9,126 bases of DNA, from assembly GCA_017556665.1 (NCBI GenBank), contig JAFYMJ010000132.1:1-9126 (forward strand). The letters are read 5' to 3'. Source of the stretch: Bacteroidales bacterium. GTDB lineage: Bacteria > Bacteroidota > Bacteroidia > Bacteroidales > UBA932. Shown here in pieces: positions 1 through 7,090 of the stretch; position 1 is the stretch's first letter, and the number at the start of each line of letters is the position of its first letter. The translations under genes and the position numbers were made by a program. The notes below the pieces were generated by a model. The model ran no database searches and was not told the DNA's origin. It saw only the letters and a list, made by a program, of their open reading frames with translations.

Positions 1-618
1 ATTGGTTTGCATTTCCACGTAGGTTCACAAATTCTTGATCTCGGCGTATTCAAAACTCTTTGCGGTAGAGTAGCTGAGCTTCAAAAATGGTTTACCGACA
101 GAGGTATGTTTATCGAGAACTTGAATTTGGGTGGCGGACTAGGTGTAGATTACGTAAATCCTAACGAAAACCCTATTGCAAATTTCAGCGAGTACTTTAA
201 ACTAATCAATGAGAATTTGGTTGTAGCTCCTGGACAACAAGTTCACTTTGAGCCAGGTAGAGCATTGGTTGGTCAATGTGGTCATTTGATTTCAAGAGTA
301 CTATATGTTAAAGTTGGTCAAAAGAAAAAATTCGCAATTTTGGATTGCGGTATGAATGACTTGATCAGACCAGCATTGTATCAAGCTCACCACGCAATTG
401 AGAATCTGACATCTACTTCAAAACGTAAAATGAGATATGATGTTGTAGGTCCTGTATGCGAGAGCAGTGACCAATTCGGTAAGAATATTGTTTTACCTCA
501 AACAAGCAGAGGTGACCTTATTGCTTTACATACAGCAGGTGCTTATGGTCAAGTTATGGCAATGAAGTACAACCAGAGAGATATTGCAAAAGCATACTAT
601 TCAACAGACTTAATCTAA
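1..618 (+). CDS. lysA: Diaminopimelate decarboxylase, C-terminal part (5' end outside window)
   Basis: PLP-dependent, cytosolic enzyme that decarboxylates meso-diaminopimelate to L-lysine, the last step of lysine synthesis. About 205 residues are present; the family is usually near 390-420, so the N-terminal half, including the PLP-lysine, lies to the left. The reading frame is open from base 1 (IGLHFHVGSQ), so the first in-frame TTG at 7 is not a true start. Seen in order: the GLHFHVGSQ motif of the alanine-racemase-like barrel, a glycine-rich LNLGGGLG stretch, EPGR (phosphate/PLP-binding region), CESSD (the Cys-Glu pair that completes the active site across the dimer) and AGAYG near the end. 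CESSD and AGAYG favour DAP decarboxylase over ornithine or arginine decarboxylases of the same fold. It ends 5 bp before the TetR gene, so the two are probably co-transcribed. Confidence 0.93.
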   Translation: MGLHFHVGSQILDLGVFKTLCGRVAELQKWFTDRGMFIENLNLGGGLGVDYVNPNENPIANFSEYFKLINENLVVAPGQQVHFEPGRALVGQCGHLISRVLYVKVGQKKKFAILDCGMNDLIRPALYQAHHAIENLTSTSKRKMRYDVVGPVCESSDQFGKNIVLPQTSRGDLIALHTAGAYGQVMAMKYNQRDIAKAYYSTDLI

Positions 619-623
619 TAAAG

Positions 624-1214
624 ATGCCCAGAGTAAGTTCTAAAGACAAATACATAGCTCAAACCTTTGAGTTGTTCAAAAGAGAGGGTTTGTCCCTAAA
701 TATGGAACAGATTGCCGTAAGTCTTGGACTTACTAAAAAGACACTTTATAATAATTTTACTTCAAAAGAGAATCTGATAAATTCAGTATTGGATTATTTC
801 TTTAAGAATCTGGAGAATAAAATACAAGCTTCTGTGGCGTCAAACAGTAACGCCATAGAAGTTTTGTTATTAGTTGGCAAGGCTATAGGTGAGGAGATTA
901 ATTCTTTAGGGGAAAAAGTGTTGTCTGATTTTGCCCAATATAGATTTACTTATCATAGAGACAAATCTGTCTTTTATGATAAGATTATAAGAGAGAATTT
1001 AAAAAGAGGTATTAGCGAGGGGTTGTATAGAACAAATATAAATTTTGATTACTCTGCGCTATTTTATAATGCGGCAGTTGATTTCTTTTACTCATGGAAT
1101 GGTCAATTCAATTTCTTTGAGCAGACTGCTACGTATTTTTTTGAGCTGGTAAAGCACCATCTGTACTCGATTGTAAATATAGAGGGGAGAAAGGTTTTAG
1201 ATAGTTATTTATAG
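624..1214 (+). CDS. TetR/AcrR-family transcriptional regulator
   Basis: Predicted cytosolic DNA-binding regulator of 196 aa, a usual TetR size. The N-terminal domain fits well: a first helix around residues 8-22, then a helix-turn-helix at about 26-45 containing LNMEQIAVSLGL and TKKTLYNNF, followed by SKENLI, the typical lead into helix 4. The rest (about 50-196) is helical and rich in Phe and Tyr, as expected of a variable ligand-binding and dimerisation domain, but it shows no motif that names a ligand. The ATG at 624 is 5 bp after lysA, and ffh follows after 20 bp, so it sits inside a housekeeping run rather than beside an efflux operon, where such regulators often lie. Its target is unknown. 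It could be autoregulatory or act elsewhere; no operator-like palindrome was recognised nearby. Confidence 0.85.
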   Translation: MPRVSSKDKYIAQTFELFKREGLSLNMEQIAVSLGLTKKTLYNNFTSKENLINSVLDYFFKNLENKIQASVASNSNAIEVLLLVGKAIGEEINSLGEKVLSDFAQYRFTYHRDKSVFYDKIIRENLKRGISEGLYRTNINFDYSALFYNAAVDFFYSWNGQFNFFEQTATYFFELVKHHLYSIVNIEGRKVLDSYL

Positions 1215-1234
1215 TTGATAATAATTAGAAATTT

Positions 1235-2569
1235 ATGTTTGAAAATTTAATTGATAGGTTAGAAAGTTCTTTTAAACTTTTAAAAGGTGAGGGAAAGATT
1301 ACTGAAATTAATGTTGCAGAGACATTAAAGGATGTAAGAAAAGCATTGTTGGATGCGGATGTCAGTTACAAAATTGCAAAAACCTTTTGCGATGATGTAA
1401 AAAATATAGCATTAGGACAGGATGTATTGAAATCTGTCAAACCTAGCCAAATGATGATTAAGATTGTCCACGACGAGTTGACAAAATTAATGGGTTCTGA
1501 GGCTCAGGATATTAACATAAAAGGTAATCCGGGAATTGTTTTGGTTGCCGGACTTCAAGGTTCCGGTAAAACTACCTTTTCCGGTAAATTGGCTTTAAAC
1601 TGTAAGACTAAACGTAATCTTAAGGTATTGTTGGTTGCAGGTGACGTTTACAGACCTGCTGCTATTGACCAGTTAAAAGTGTTAGGTTCTCAAATAGGGG
1701 TAGAAGTTTATACAGAAGAGGGTTCTAAAGATCCGGTTTCCATTGCAAAAAATGCAATTACCAAGGCAAAAAGTGAAGGTTTCCAATTGGTAATTGTGGA
1801 TACAGCCGGTCGTTTGGCTGTTGATGAGCAGATGATGAACGAGATTGCTGCAATAAAAGAGTCCATAAATCCAACTGAGACCCTTTTCGTAGTAGACTCA
1901 ATGACTGGTCAGGATGCTGTAGAGACTGCAAAAGCTTTCAATGACAGACTTGATTTTGATGGAGTTGTTCTTACAAAATTAGATGGTGATACTAGAGGTG
2001 GTGCTGCCCTTTCAATTAAAGCAGTAGTAAACAAACCAATCAAATTTGCCAGCTCAGGAGAAAAAATGGAGGCATTGGATGTTTTCCATCCAAAACGTAT
2101 TGCCGACAGAATCTTGGGTATGGGTGACGTTGTTTCTTTGGTAGAGAAAGCTCAGGAGCATTTTGATGAGGAAAAAGCAAAGAAACTTCAAAAGAAACTG
2201 ATAAAAGATCAGTTTACACTTTCTGATTTCTATGATCAAATCCAACAAATAAAGAAAATGGGTAATATTAAGGATCTTGCATCTATGTTACCTGGTGTTG
2301 GAAAAGCATTGAGAGATGTTGATATTGACAATAATGCGTTCAAGAGTGTAGAGGCTATAATTCTTTCTATGACCCTTGAGGAGAGAAATAATCCTCAAAT
2401 TATCAATGGAAGCAGAAGACGCAGAATAGCTTTGGGTAGTGGAACTAAAATTGAAGAGGTCAACAGACTTTTAAAACAATTTGAAGACACACGAAAAGTT
2501 ATGAAGCAAGTTGCCGGTGGTGGAGCAAAGAACGCTTTAAGAGCAATGAAAGGTTTAAGACGCAGATAA
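1235..2569 (+). CDS. ffh: Signal recognition particle protein Ffh (SRP54 GTPase)
   Basis: GTPase subunit of the signal recognition particle. With 4.5S RNA it binds signal sequences on ribosomes and delivers membrane proteins to the receptor FtsY. At 444 aa it has the family's normal length. Domains: N-terminal four-helix bundle (about 1-85, containing KDVRKALLDADVSYK); G domain with the P-loop GLQGSGKTT (106-114), DTAGR (from residue 189) and TKLDGD (from 247); methionine-containing M domain from about 320. The M domain carries the RNA-binding stretch SRRRRIALGSGT (from about 393) and a basic C-terminus. Start is the ATG at 1235, which gives the standard MFENLIDRLESSF opening. folD begins 3 bp after the stop, so the two are surely co-transcribed. 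No ffs (4.5S RNA) gene was recognised in the window. Confidence 0.98.
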   Translation: MFENLIDRLESSFKLLKGEGKITEINVAETLKDVRKALLDADVSYKIAKTFCDDVKNIALGQDVLKSVKPSQMMIKIVHDELTKLMGSEAQDINIKGNPGIVLVAGLQGSGKTTFSGKLALNCKTKRNLKVLLVAGDVYRPAAIDQLKVLGSQIGVEVYTEEGSKDPVSIAKNAITKAKSEGFQLVIVDTAGRLAVDEQMMNEIAAIKESINPTETLFVVDSMTGQDAVETAKAFNDRLDFDGVVLTKLDGDTRGGAALSIKAVVNKPIKFASSGEKMEALDVFHPKRIADRILGMGDVVSLVEKAQEHFDEEKAKKLQKKLIKDQFTLSDFYDQIQQIKKMGNIKDLASMLPGVGKALRDVDIDNNAFKSVEAIILSMTLEERNNPQIINGSRRRRIALGSGTKIEEVNRLLKQFEDTRKVMKQVAGGGAKNALRAMKGLRRR

Positions 2570-2572
2570 AAT

Positions 2573-3448
2573 ATGTCTATTCTAATTGACGGTAAGGCTA
2601 CATCTGACAGAATTAAAGGCCAGATTGCCCAACAAGTAAAAGAGATTATTGCAAAAGGTGGCAAACAACCTCATTTGGCAGCAATATTGGTTGGTGAAGA
2701 TGGTGCAAGCAAAACTTATGTAGGGCATAAGGAAAAAGCATGCGCTCAGGTTGGTTTTAAATCAACCCTATATAAATTCCCTGCAGATATAACAGAGGAG
2801 TTCTTATTGAATCAGATTGAGGCAATAAATAATGATTCAGATATTGACGGTCTTATTGTCCAATTGCCTTTGCCAAGTCATATAGATGAGAATAAAGTGA
2901 TTGAAGCAATTGATCCAAATAAGGATGTTGATGGCTTCCATCCACAAAATGTTGGTAAAATGATGCTTAATCTTCCAACATTTCTTCCTGCTACACCTTA
3001 TGGTATAGTTAGATTGTTGCAAGAGTACAACATATCAACCAAAGGTAAACATGCTGTAATATTAGGCAGAAGTAATATAGTTGGAAGACCAATGGCTAAC
3101 CTTCTTTCTCAGAAAGCTGAATTTGGTGACTGTACAGTAACAATTTGCCATAGCAGAACACCAGACATTGAGTATTATACAAAACAGGCAGACATTATTG
3201 TTGCTGCAATTGGAATTCCTGAATTCTTAAAGGGCAATATGGTAAAAGAGGGTGCTGTTGTGATTGATGTTGGTATTACCAGAATGCCAGATGAGACCAA
3301 GAAACAAGGATTCAGACTGGTTGGAGATGTTGAGTTCAGTTCTGTTGAACCAAAATGTTCATATATAACTCCTGTTCCTGGAGGTGTTGGTCCAATGACA
3401 ATTGTCTCTTTAATGCACAACACTTTAAAGGCAGCAGAAAATAAATAG
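2573..3448 (+). CDS. folD: Bifunctional methylenetetrahydrofolate dehydrogenase / methenyltetrahydrofolate cyclohydrolase
   Basis: Cytosolic one-carbon enzyme that interconverts 5,10-methylene-, 5,10-methenyl- and 10-formyl-tetrahydrofolate, making NADPH and formyl groups for purine synthesis and initiator tRNA. Length is 291 aa, normal for the family. Visible motifs: YVGHKEKA with the likely catalytic Lys53 preceded by Tyr49; [24 protein letters not shown] with the conserved Asp; the nucleotide-binding [23 protein letters not shown]; and the C-terminal signature [12 protein letters not shown]. The usual PCTP motif reads PATPYG here, so Cys is replaced by Ala, a small variation. The ATG lies 3 bp after ffh. 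It appears to be the last gene of the lysA-tetR-ffh-folD run, because a strong terminator follows at 3521. Confidence 0.98.
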   Translation: MSILIDGKATSDRIKGQIAQQVKEIIAKGGKQPHLAAILVGEDGASKTYVGHKEKACAQVGFKSTLYKFPADITEEFLLNQIEAINNDSDIDGLIVQLPLPSHIDENKVIEAIDPNKDVDGFHPQNVGKMMLNLPTFLPATPYGIVRLLQEYNISTKGKHAVILGRSNIVGRPMANLLSQKAEFGDCTVTICHSRTPDIEYYTKQADIIVAAIGIPEFLKGNMVKEGAVVIDVGITRMPDETKKQGFRLVGDVEFSSVEPKCSYITPVPGGVGPMTIVSLMHNTLKAAENK

Positions 3449-3520
3449 ATTATAGCCATACATAAGGCCTTTTTAAAGACCTTGTCTTGCGGATAGAATA
3501 TGTGTGGTATATATATGAAT

Positions 3521-3558
3521 AGAGAGTAACCTTTGATGATGGTTACTCTCTTTTTTTT
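3521..3558 (+). terminator. Intrinsic terminator after folD
   Basis: Perfect inverted repeat: left arm AGAGAGTAACC (3521-3531), 9-nt loop (3532-3540), right arm GGTTACTCTCT (3541-3551), running into a T-tract at 3551-3558. This is a classic rho-independent terminator reading rightward, about 70 bp past the folD stop. The convergent polyferredoxin gene ends at 3570. Read on the minus strand the same hairpin is not followed by a T-run, so it is probably weaker in that direction, though it may serve both genes. Confidence 0.9.
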
Positions 3559-3569
3559 ATAATTGATAT

Positions 3570-5039
3570 TTATAAAATTCCATTTACTTTAATTGCCTTT
3601 GGCAATGCAGGACATCTGTACTCACAAGCACCACAACCTATACATTTGTCGGGATTAACAGAAGGATATTCTATTGAAGGGTTGTTGGAATCTTTAACCA
3701 TTGTAATAGCTTGAACAGGACATTCACTGCTGCATGCTCCACAATCTATACCTTCATTTTTTGAAATGCAATTCTCTGCAATAAATACAGCCAATCCAAT
3801 TTTTGTCTTCTGTTTTTCTTCTAGAGAAATTTTCTGTATGGACTCATTTGGACAAACTTGTGAGCAAGCATTACAATTGAATTTACAGTAACCGTTATTG
3901 TATTTTATAGTTGGAAGCATTATTCCATCAATTCCATACTCAAATGATGCAGGTTTTATAATATCTTTAGGACAAGCCTCAATACAGGCATGGCATGATG
4001 TGCAGGCATTTTTGAATGCCTCAAGTTTTAACGAGCCAGGAGGGAGAATAGGGGTATTTTTAGGGCTTGTTTTTCCCGATATACAACTGTCAAGTTTACC
4101 ATATTTTCTTACAGCTACAGCAGATGCCAGGCCTCCAATTGCAATTAAAGCATTTCTCCTGCCGGTATTGCTTTCCTTTTTATCATTATCACCCTTTTTC
4201 CAGAAAGGAACATATTTTACTCCACCTCTTTTACAGCTTGTAATACAATTGAAACATACCACACATCTGTTGTAGTCAATCTCTTTTGTCTCAAGGTCAA
4301 TGCAGTTGCTCTTGCAGTTTTTGGAACATTGGCTGCATTTTACACACATCTCCTTGTTTATGACAATCTTGAATAAAGAGCATTCACCTATCATTCCAAG
4401 GAATGTTCCTACAGGGCAGATAGAATTGCAGTACAAGCGTCCTTTTATTGATGCAACTGACACTATGCCTACCAAAGCCAGAAATGAATAGATAAAACTG
4501 TATATGCTCCATTTTACATATTCCTGATAATATAATGTCTCTGGAGCTATCAGTGAAAATAAATTGTTCAATGCATTGTTAAGATTAACAATAACATTAT
4601 TGCTTATTTTACCCATTATAGAGTACGGATCCAGTAGTGACAAAGGAAGTGTAATACCAATAGCCAGACTTATAAGGATAAATGCAAGAATGGTGTATCT
4701 TAAGATATTATGTGGCTTTTTGTATCCACTGTTTTTCTTTACAATTTCTTTATTTGTTTTCTTTAATATTCTTCCCGACAAATTATGGACTATATCCTGG
4801 AAAATACCAAGAGGACATATGAATGAGCAATACACTCTTCCAAAAAGCAGAGTTATGGCAAGCAATATTAGAATAAGTGCAAAATTACCTGTAAGAATTC
4901 CCATTACAGCAGGGGTAAATTGCAGCTCCAAAGCATATTGGGTAATACTGTCTGAAGGGAATATATTTATTAATGTACCAAGAGCTGCAACAAAGAAAAC
5001 AGCAGCAATTATTATTCTGGTTACTCTAAGTTTATTCAT
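3570..5039 (-). CDS. Membrane-bound polyferredoxin, NapH-NapG-like fusion with six 4Fe-4S motifs
   Basis: Predicted inner-membrane electron-transfer protein, 489 aa from the ATG at 5039. The N-terminal half resembles NapH: hydrophobic segments at about 7-27, 51-69, 113-131 and 176-198, two CxxxCP motifs after membrane segments (C71/C75, C204/C208), and two 4Fe-4S motifs (C232-C242, C259-C269). The C-terminal half resembles NapG: a GRRNALIAIGG twin-arginine-like segment (293-303), then four more cluster motifs (C346-C356, C385-C396, C424-C440, C466-C476). The third of these has the long Cys-x8-CxxC spacing that I recall from NapG. In nitrate reductase systems NapH and NapG pass quinol electrons to periplasmic NapA; no napA or napB is visible here, so the partner is unknown. 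A TTG 24 bp upstream (5063) is in frame but overlaps a -7 promoter box, so the ATG is preferred. Other NosR- or CcoG-like polyferredoxins are the alternative family. Confidence 0.85.
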   Translation of the reverse strand: MNKLRVTRIIIAAVFFVAALGTLINIFPSDSITQYALELQFTPAVMGILTGNFALILILLAITLLFGRVYCSFICPLGIFQDIVHNLSGRILKKTNKEIVKKNSGYKKPHNILRYTILAFILISLAIGITLPLSLLDPYSIMGKISNNVIVNLNNALNNLFSLIAPETLYYQEYVKWSIYSFIYSFLALVGIVSVASIKGRLYCNSICPVGTFLGMIGECSLFKIVINKEMCVKCSQCSKNCKSNCIDLETKEIDYNRCVVCFNCITSCKRGGVKYVPFWKKGDNDKKESNTGRRNALIAIGGLASAVAVRKYGKLDSCISGKTSPKNTPILPPGSLKLEAFKNACTSCHACIEACPKDIIKPASFEYGIDGIMLPTIKYNNGYCKFNCNACSQVCPNESIQKISLEEKQKTKIGLAVFIAENCISKNEGIDCGACSSECPVQAITMVKDSNNPSIEYPSVNPDKCIGCGACEYRCPALPKAIKVNGIL

Positions 5040-5060
5040 CTGTTTTTGTTTTAATGACCA

Positions 5061-5068
5061 CAAAAATA
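5061..5068 (-). promoter_or_regulatory. Candidate Bacteroidetes -7 promoter box for the polyferredoxin gene
   Basis: On the minus strand this reads TATTTTTG, an exact match to the Bacteroidetes -7 consensus TAnnTTTG, ending 21 bp before the ATG at 5039. About 20 bp further upstream lies TTAC, only a partial match to the -33 TTG/TTTG element. The position suits a short leader. The leader (AAAACAAAAACAG before ATG) is A-rich and lacks a Shine-Dalgarno sequence, as is usual in this phylum. The assignment rests on consensus matching only; the 8-bp motif can arise by chance in such AT-rich DNA. Confidence 0.45.
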
Positions 5069-5129
5069 CACATTATCATTATCTTTTTTGTAACTTTATA
5101 TGGTTTTTAGAAATATTAATACAAATCAT

Positions 5130-6293
5130 ATGAAATTAACTAAGTTTCCATTGCTGCCTGCAATAATAATAGCTGTAATTTTAGGCATCCTTGCATCATT
5201 TGTTTTTCCCGACAGCTTATCCAGAGTTTTTGTTACCATAAACAGTATTTTTGGAAACTTTTTAGGTTTTGTAATCCCTCTAATTATTTTAGGCCTGGTA
5301 GCTCCAGGCATTGCTGAATTGGGTCATGGTGCAGGAAAGCTTTTGGCCATTACAGCAGGTATTGCATACCTTTCTACAATTATATCGGGATTCTTCTCAT
5401 ATTTCTCATGTTCATTCAGTTTTCCATATATCCTTACACCGGACGGGTCATTTGGAGCATCTGTAGATGGCGCAATAAAGTTGACACCATATTTTACTAT
5501 TGACATGCCACCTATTATGGGGGTTACAACAGCTCTTATAATAGCATTTGTAATAGGATTGGGAATTTGTGCAGTTGGGGCAACACATCTGAAGAATGCC
5601 ATTCTTGAGTTTAGAGAGCTCATAAACATCATTATCCAGAAAATAATTATCCCATTTTTACCACTATATATATTTGGTATATTTCTACAGATAGGGGCAG
5701 AGGGGCAAGCTGCAATGATTCTAAAAGTATTCATTAAAGTTATTGCCGTAATATTTGTACTTCATGTATTGCTTCTTCTTTTCCAGTTCTCATTGGCAGG
5801 AATAATAAGCAAGAAAAATCCATTCAAGGCACTTGTTACAATGATGCCAGCTTACATGACTGCTTTAGGAACACAATCTTCTGCAGCTACAATTCCAGTT
5901 ACTTTGGAGCAGTCTATAAAATGTGGTGTAAATCCAAAACTTGCAGGTTTTGTTATCCCATTGTGTGCGACAATACATTTGGCTGGCAGTATACTAAAAA
6001 TTGTTGCATGTGCTTATGCAATAACATATATGATGGGAATGCCAAGTGGTATTGATCTCTATTCAGGATTCATATTCATGTTGGGTATAACTATGGTGGC
6101 AGCACCAGGCGTACCCGGAGGTGCAATTATGGCAGCTTTGGGCGTTTTGAGTTCAATGCTTGGATTTGATGACAACATGCAAGGCTTAATGATAGCTTTA
6201 TATATAACAATGGACTGTTTTGGTACAGCTTGTAATGTAACTGGTGATGGTGCTATTGCATTAATTATGAACAGAATACATAAGCAATGTTAA
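5130..6293 (+). CDS. Dicarboxylate/amino acid:cation symporter (DAACS, glutamate-transporter fold)
   Basis: Predicted inner-membrane secondary transporter of 387 aa, slightly shorter than GltPh (about 420). First membrane segment is at about 6-26, and hydrophobic segments run throughout. Fold markers are clear: HP1 with TQSSAATIPVT (248-258), HP2 with APGVPGGAI (325-332), and TM8 with D362, T366, NVTGD (369-373). Two key motifs are altered. The TM7 NMDGT reads HLAGS (283-287), removing the Asp that helps bind sodium. The TM8 arginine that binds acidic side chains in GltPh aligns with Gly365. Substrate is therefore unlikely to be glutamate or aspartate; a neutral or other small solute is more plausible (inference). 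An in-frame ATG at 5100 would add 10 polar residues; 5130 is preferred because MKLTKFPLLPAIII is a typical family start. It overlaps the next gene by 7 bp. Confidence 0.88.
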   Translation: MKLTKFPLLPAIIIAVILGILASFVFPDSLSRVFVTINSIFGNFLGFVIPLIILGLVAPGIAELGHGAGKLLAITAGIAYLSTIISGFFSYFSCSFSFPYILTPDGSFGASVDGAIKLTPYFTIDMPPIMGVTTALIIAFVIGLGICAVGATHLKNAILEFRELINIIIQKIIIPFLPLYIFGIFLQIGAEGQAAMILKVFIKVIAVIFVLHVLLLLFQFSLAGIISKKNPFKALVTMMPAYMTALGTQSSAATIPVTLEQSIKCGVNPKLAGFVIPLCATIHLAGSILKIVACAYAITYMMGMPSGIDLYSGFIFMLGITMVAAPGVPGGAIMAALGVLSSMLGFDDNMQGLMIALYITMDCFGTACNVTGDGAIALIMNRIHKQC

Positions 6294-7087
6294 AGATGGC
6301 AGCAATTTCCCAGCATATTGTATGGGAAAACAAGTCAGAAAATTTTAAAATAGTAGAGTCTCTTCTATCTCAGTTAGAAGAGGGTACAGATTTGGTTGTA
6401 CTTCCCGAGTGTTTTTCTACAGGCTTTACCATGAATACTGCCTTATGCGAATCAGAGGCAGAGTCTTTGTCAAAAGGAGGATCGCTTAACTTTCTTAAAG
6501 AAATGGGCAGTAAATATAATGTTGCCCTTTTGGCATCCATTCCTGTAAGGGTAGGAGAATTATTCTACAATAGAGCTTTTTTTGTCCTTCCCGACGGATC
6601 TTTCTACAGTTATGACAAGAAGCATCTTTTCAGTATTGCAGAGGAATCAGAAAAATTCACACCCGGAACACAAGAGGTTATAGTAGAGTATAAAGGATTC
6701 AAGATTAACCTTAACATTTGTTATGATATAAGGTTTCCAGTATGGAGCAGAAATGTTTCTCTCAAGTATGACATTCTTATTAACATTGCCAACTTCCCAA
6801 AAAGTAGGATAGGGGTAATTGAACCATTGGTAAAAGCAAGGGCAATAGAAAATATGTCATATGTGCTTTTCTGTAACAGAGACGGTAACGATTCTGCATT
6901 AGAGTATATTCCAAGCTCAGTTTTTGCAGATTTTAAAGGTAATTATAATTTTGCAGAGAGATTCTGTTATGATTGTGCCGGTAACAAGACACAAATCATT
7001 GATTGTGAGTGTCGTAAGGAAAAACTCGTAGAATTCAGGGAAAAATTCCCTGTTTGGAAAGATTTTGACAAATTCAAGATATTGTAA
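6287..7087 (+). CDS. Carbon-nitrogen hydrolase, omega-amidase (YafV/Nit2-like)
   Basis: Cytosolic nitrilase-superfamily amidase, 266 aa (E. coli YafV is about 256). The Glu-Lys-Cys triad is visible: Glu41 in LPECFSTGFTM, Lys111 in YDKKHLF and Cys145 in NICYDIRFPVWSRN. The FSTGFTM and RFPVWSRN contexts are those of the YafV/omega-amidase branch, which hydrolyses 2-oxoglutaramate or 2-oxosuccinamate to the 2-oxoacid and ammonia. These substrates come from transamination of glutamine or asparagine. No signal peptide is seen. The ATG at 6287 overlaps the transporter stop (ATGTTAA), implying translational coupling; a second in-frame ATG at 6296 (MAAISQ) would also fit. The exact substrate is inferred from motif context; other small amides are possible. 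Confidence 0.88.
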   Translation: MLKMAAISQHIVWENKSENFKIVESLLSQLEEGTDLVVLPECFSTGFTMNTALCESEAESLSKGGSLNFLKEMGSKYNVALLASIPVRVGELFYNRAFFVLPDGSFYSYDKKHLFSIAEESEKFTPGTQEVIVEYKGFKINLNICYDIRFPVWSRNVSLKYDILINIANFPKSRIGVIEPLVKARAIENMSYVLFCNRDGNDSALEYIPSSVFADFKGNYNFAERFCYDCAGNKTQIIDCECRKEKLVEFREKFPVWKDFDKFKIL

Positions 7088-7090
7088 TTT

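Noticed and set aside
1215..1241. TTG followed 16 bp later by TATGTTTG, resembling a Bacteroidetes promoter for ffh.
   Set aside because: The -7-like box overlaps the ffh ATG, so transcription would start inside the gene, and the spacing is shorter than the usual 19-21 bp. Chance match.
2054..2664. Minus-strand open frames within ffh and folD.
   Set aside because: They lie antisense to highly conserved genes and their translations are low-complexity with no recognisable family.
3464..3483. Near-palindrome AAGGCCTTTTTAAAGACCTT just after folD.
   Set aside because: It has an internal mismatch, almost no loop and no T-run after it. The real terminator is the perfect hairpin at 3521-3558.
3449..3520. 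Possible small RNA, such as 4.5S SRP RNA, in the gap after ffh-folD.
   Set aside because: The gap is about 70 bp, AT-rich, and lacks the conserved SRP-RNA hairpin features; I see no supportable RNA gene.
3898..5133. Long plus-strand open frames opposite the polyferredoxin gene (3898-4275 and 4564-5133).
   Set aside because: They are antisense shadows. The minus strand shows ordered ferredoxin motifs and membrane segments, while the plus-strand translations show no domain.
5324..5734. Minus-strand frame of 136 codons opposite the transporter.
   Set aside because: It is a mirror of a membrane-protein gene, with no motif or start context; the plus strand has clear DAACS motifs.
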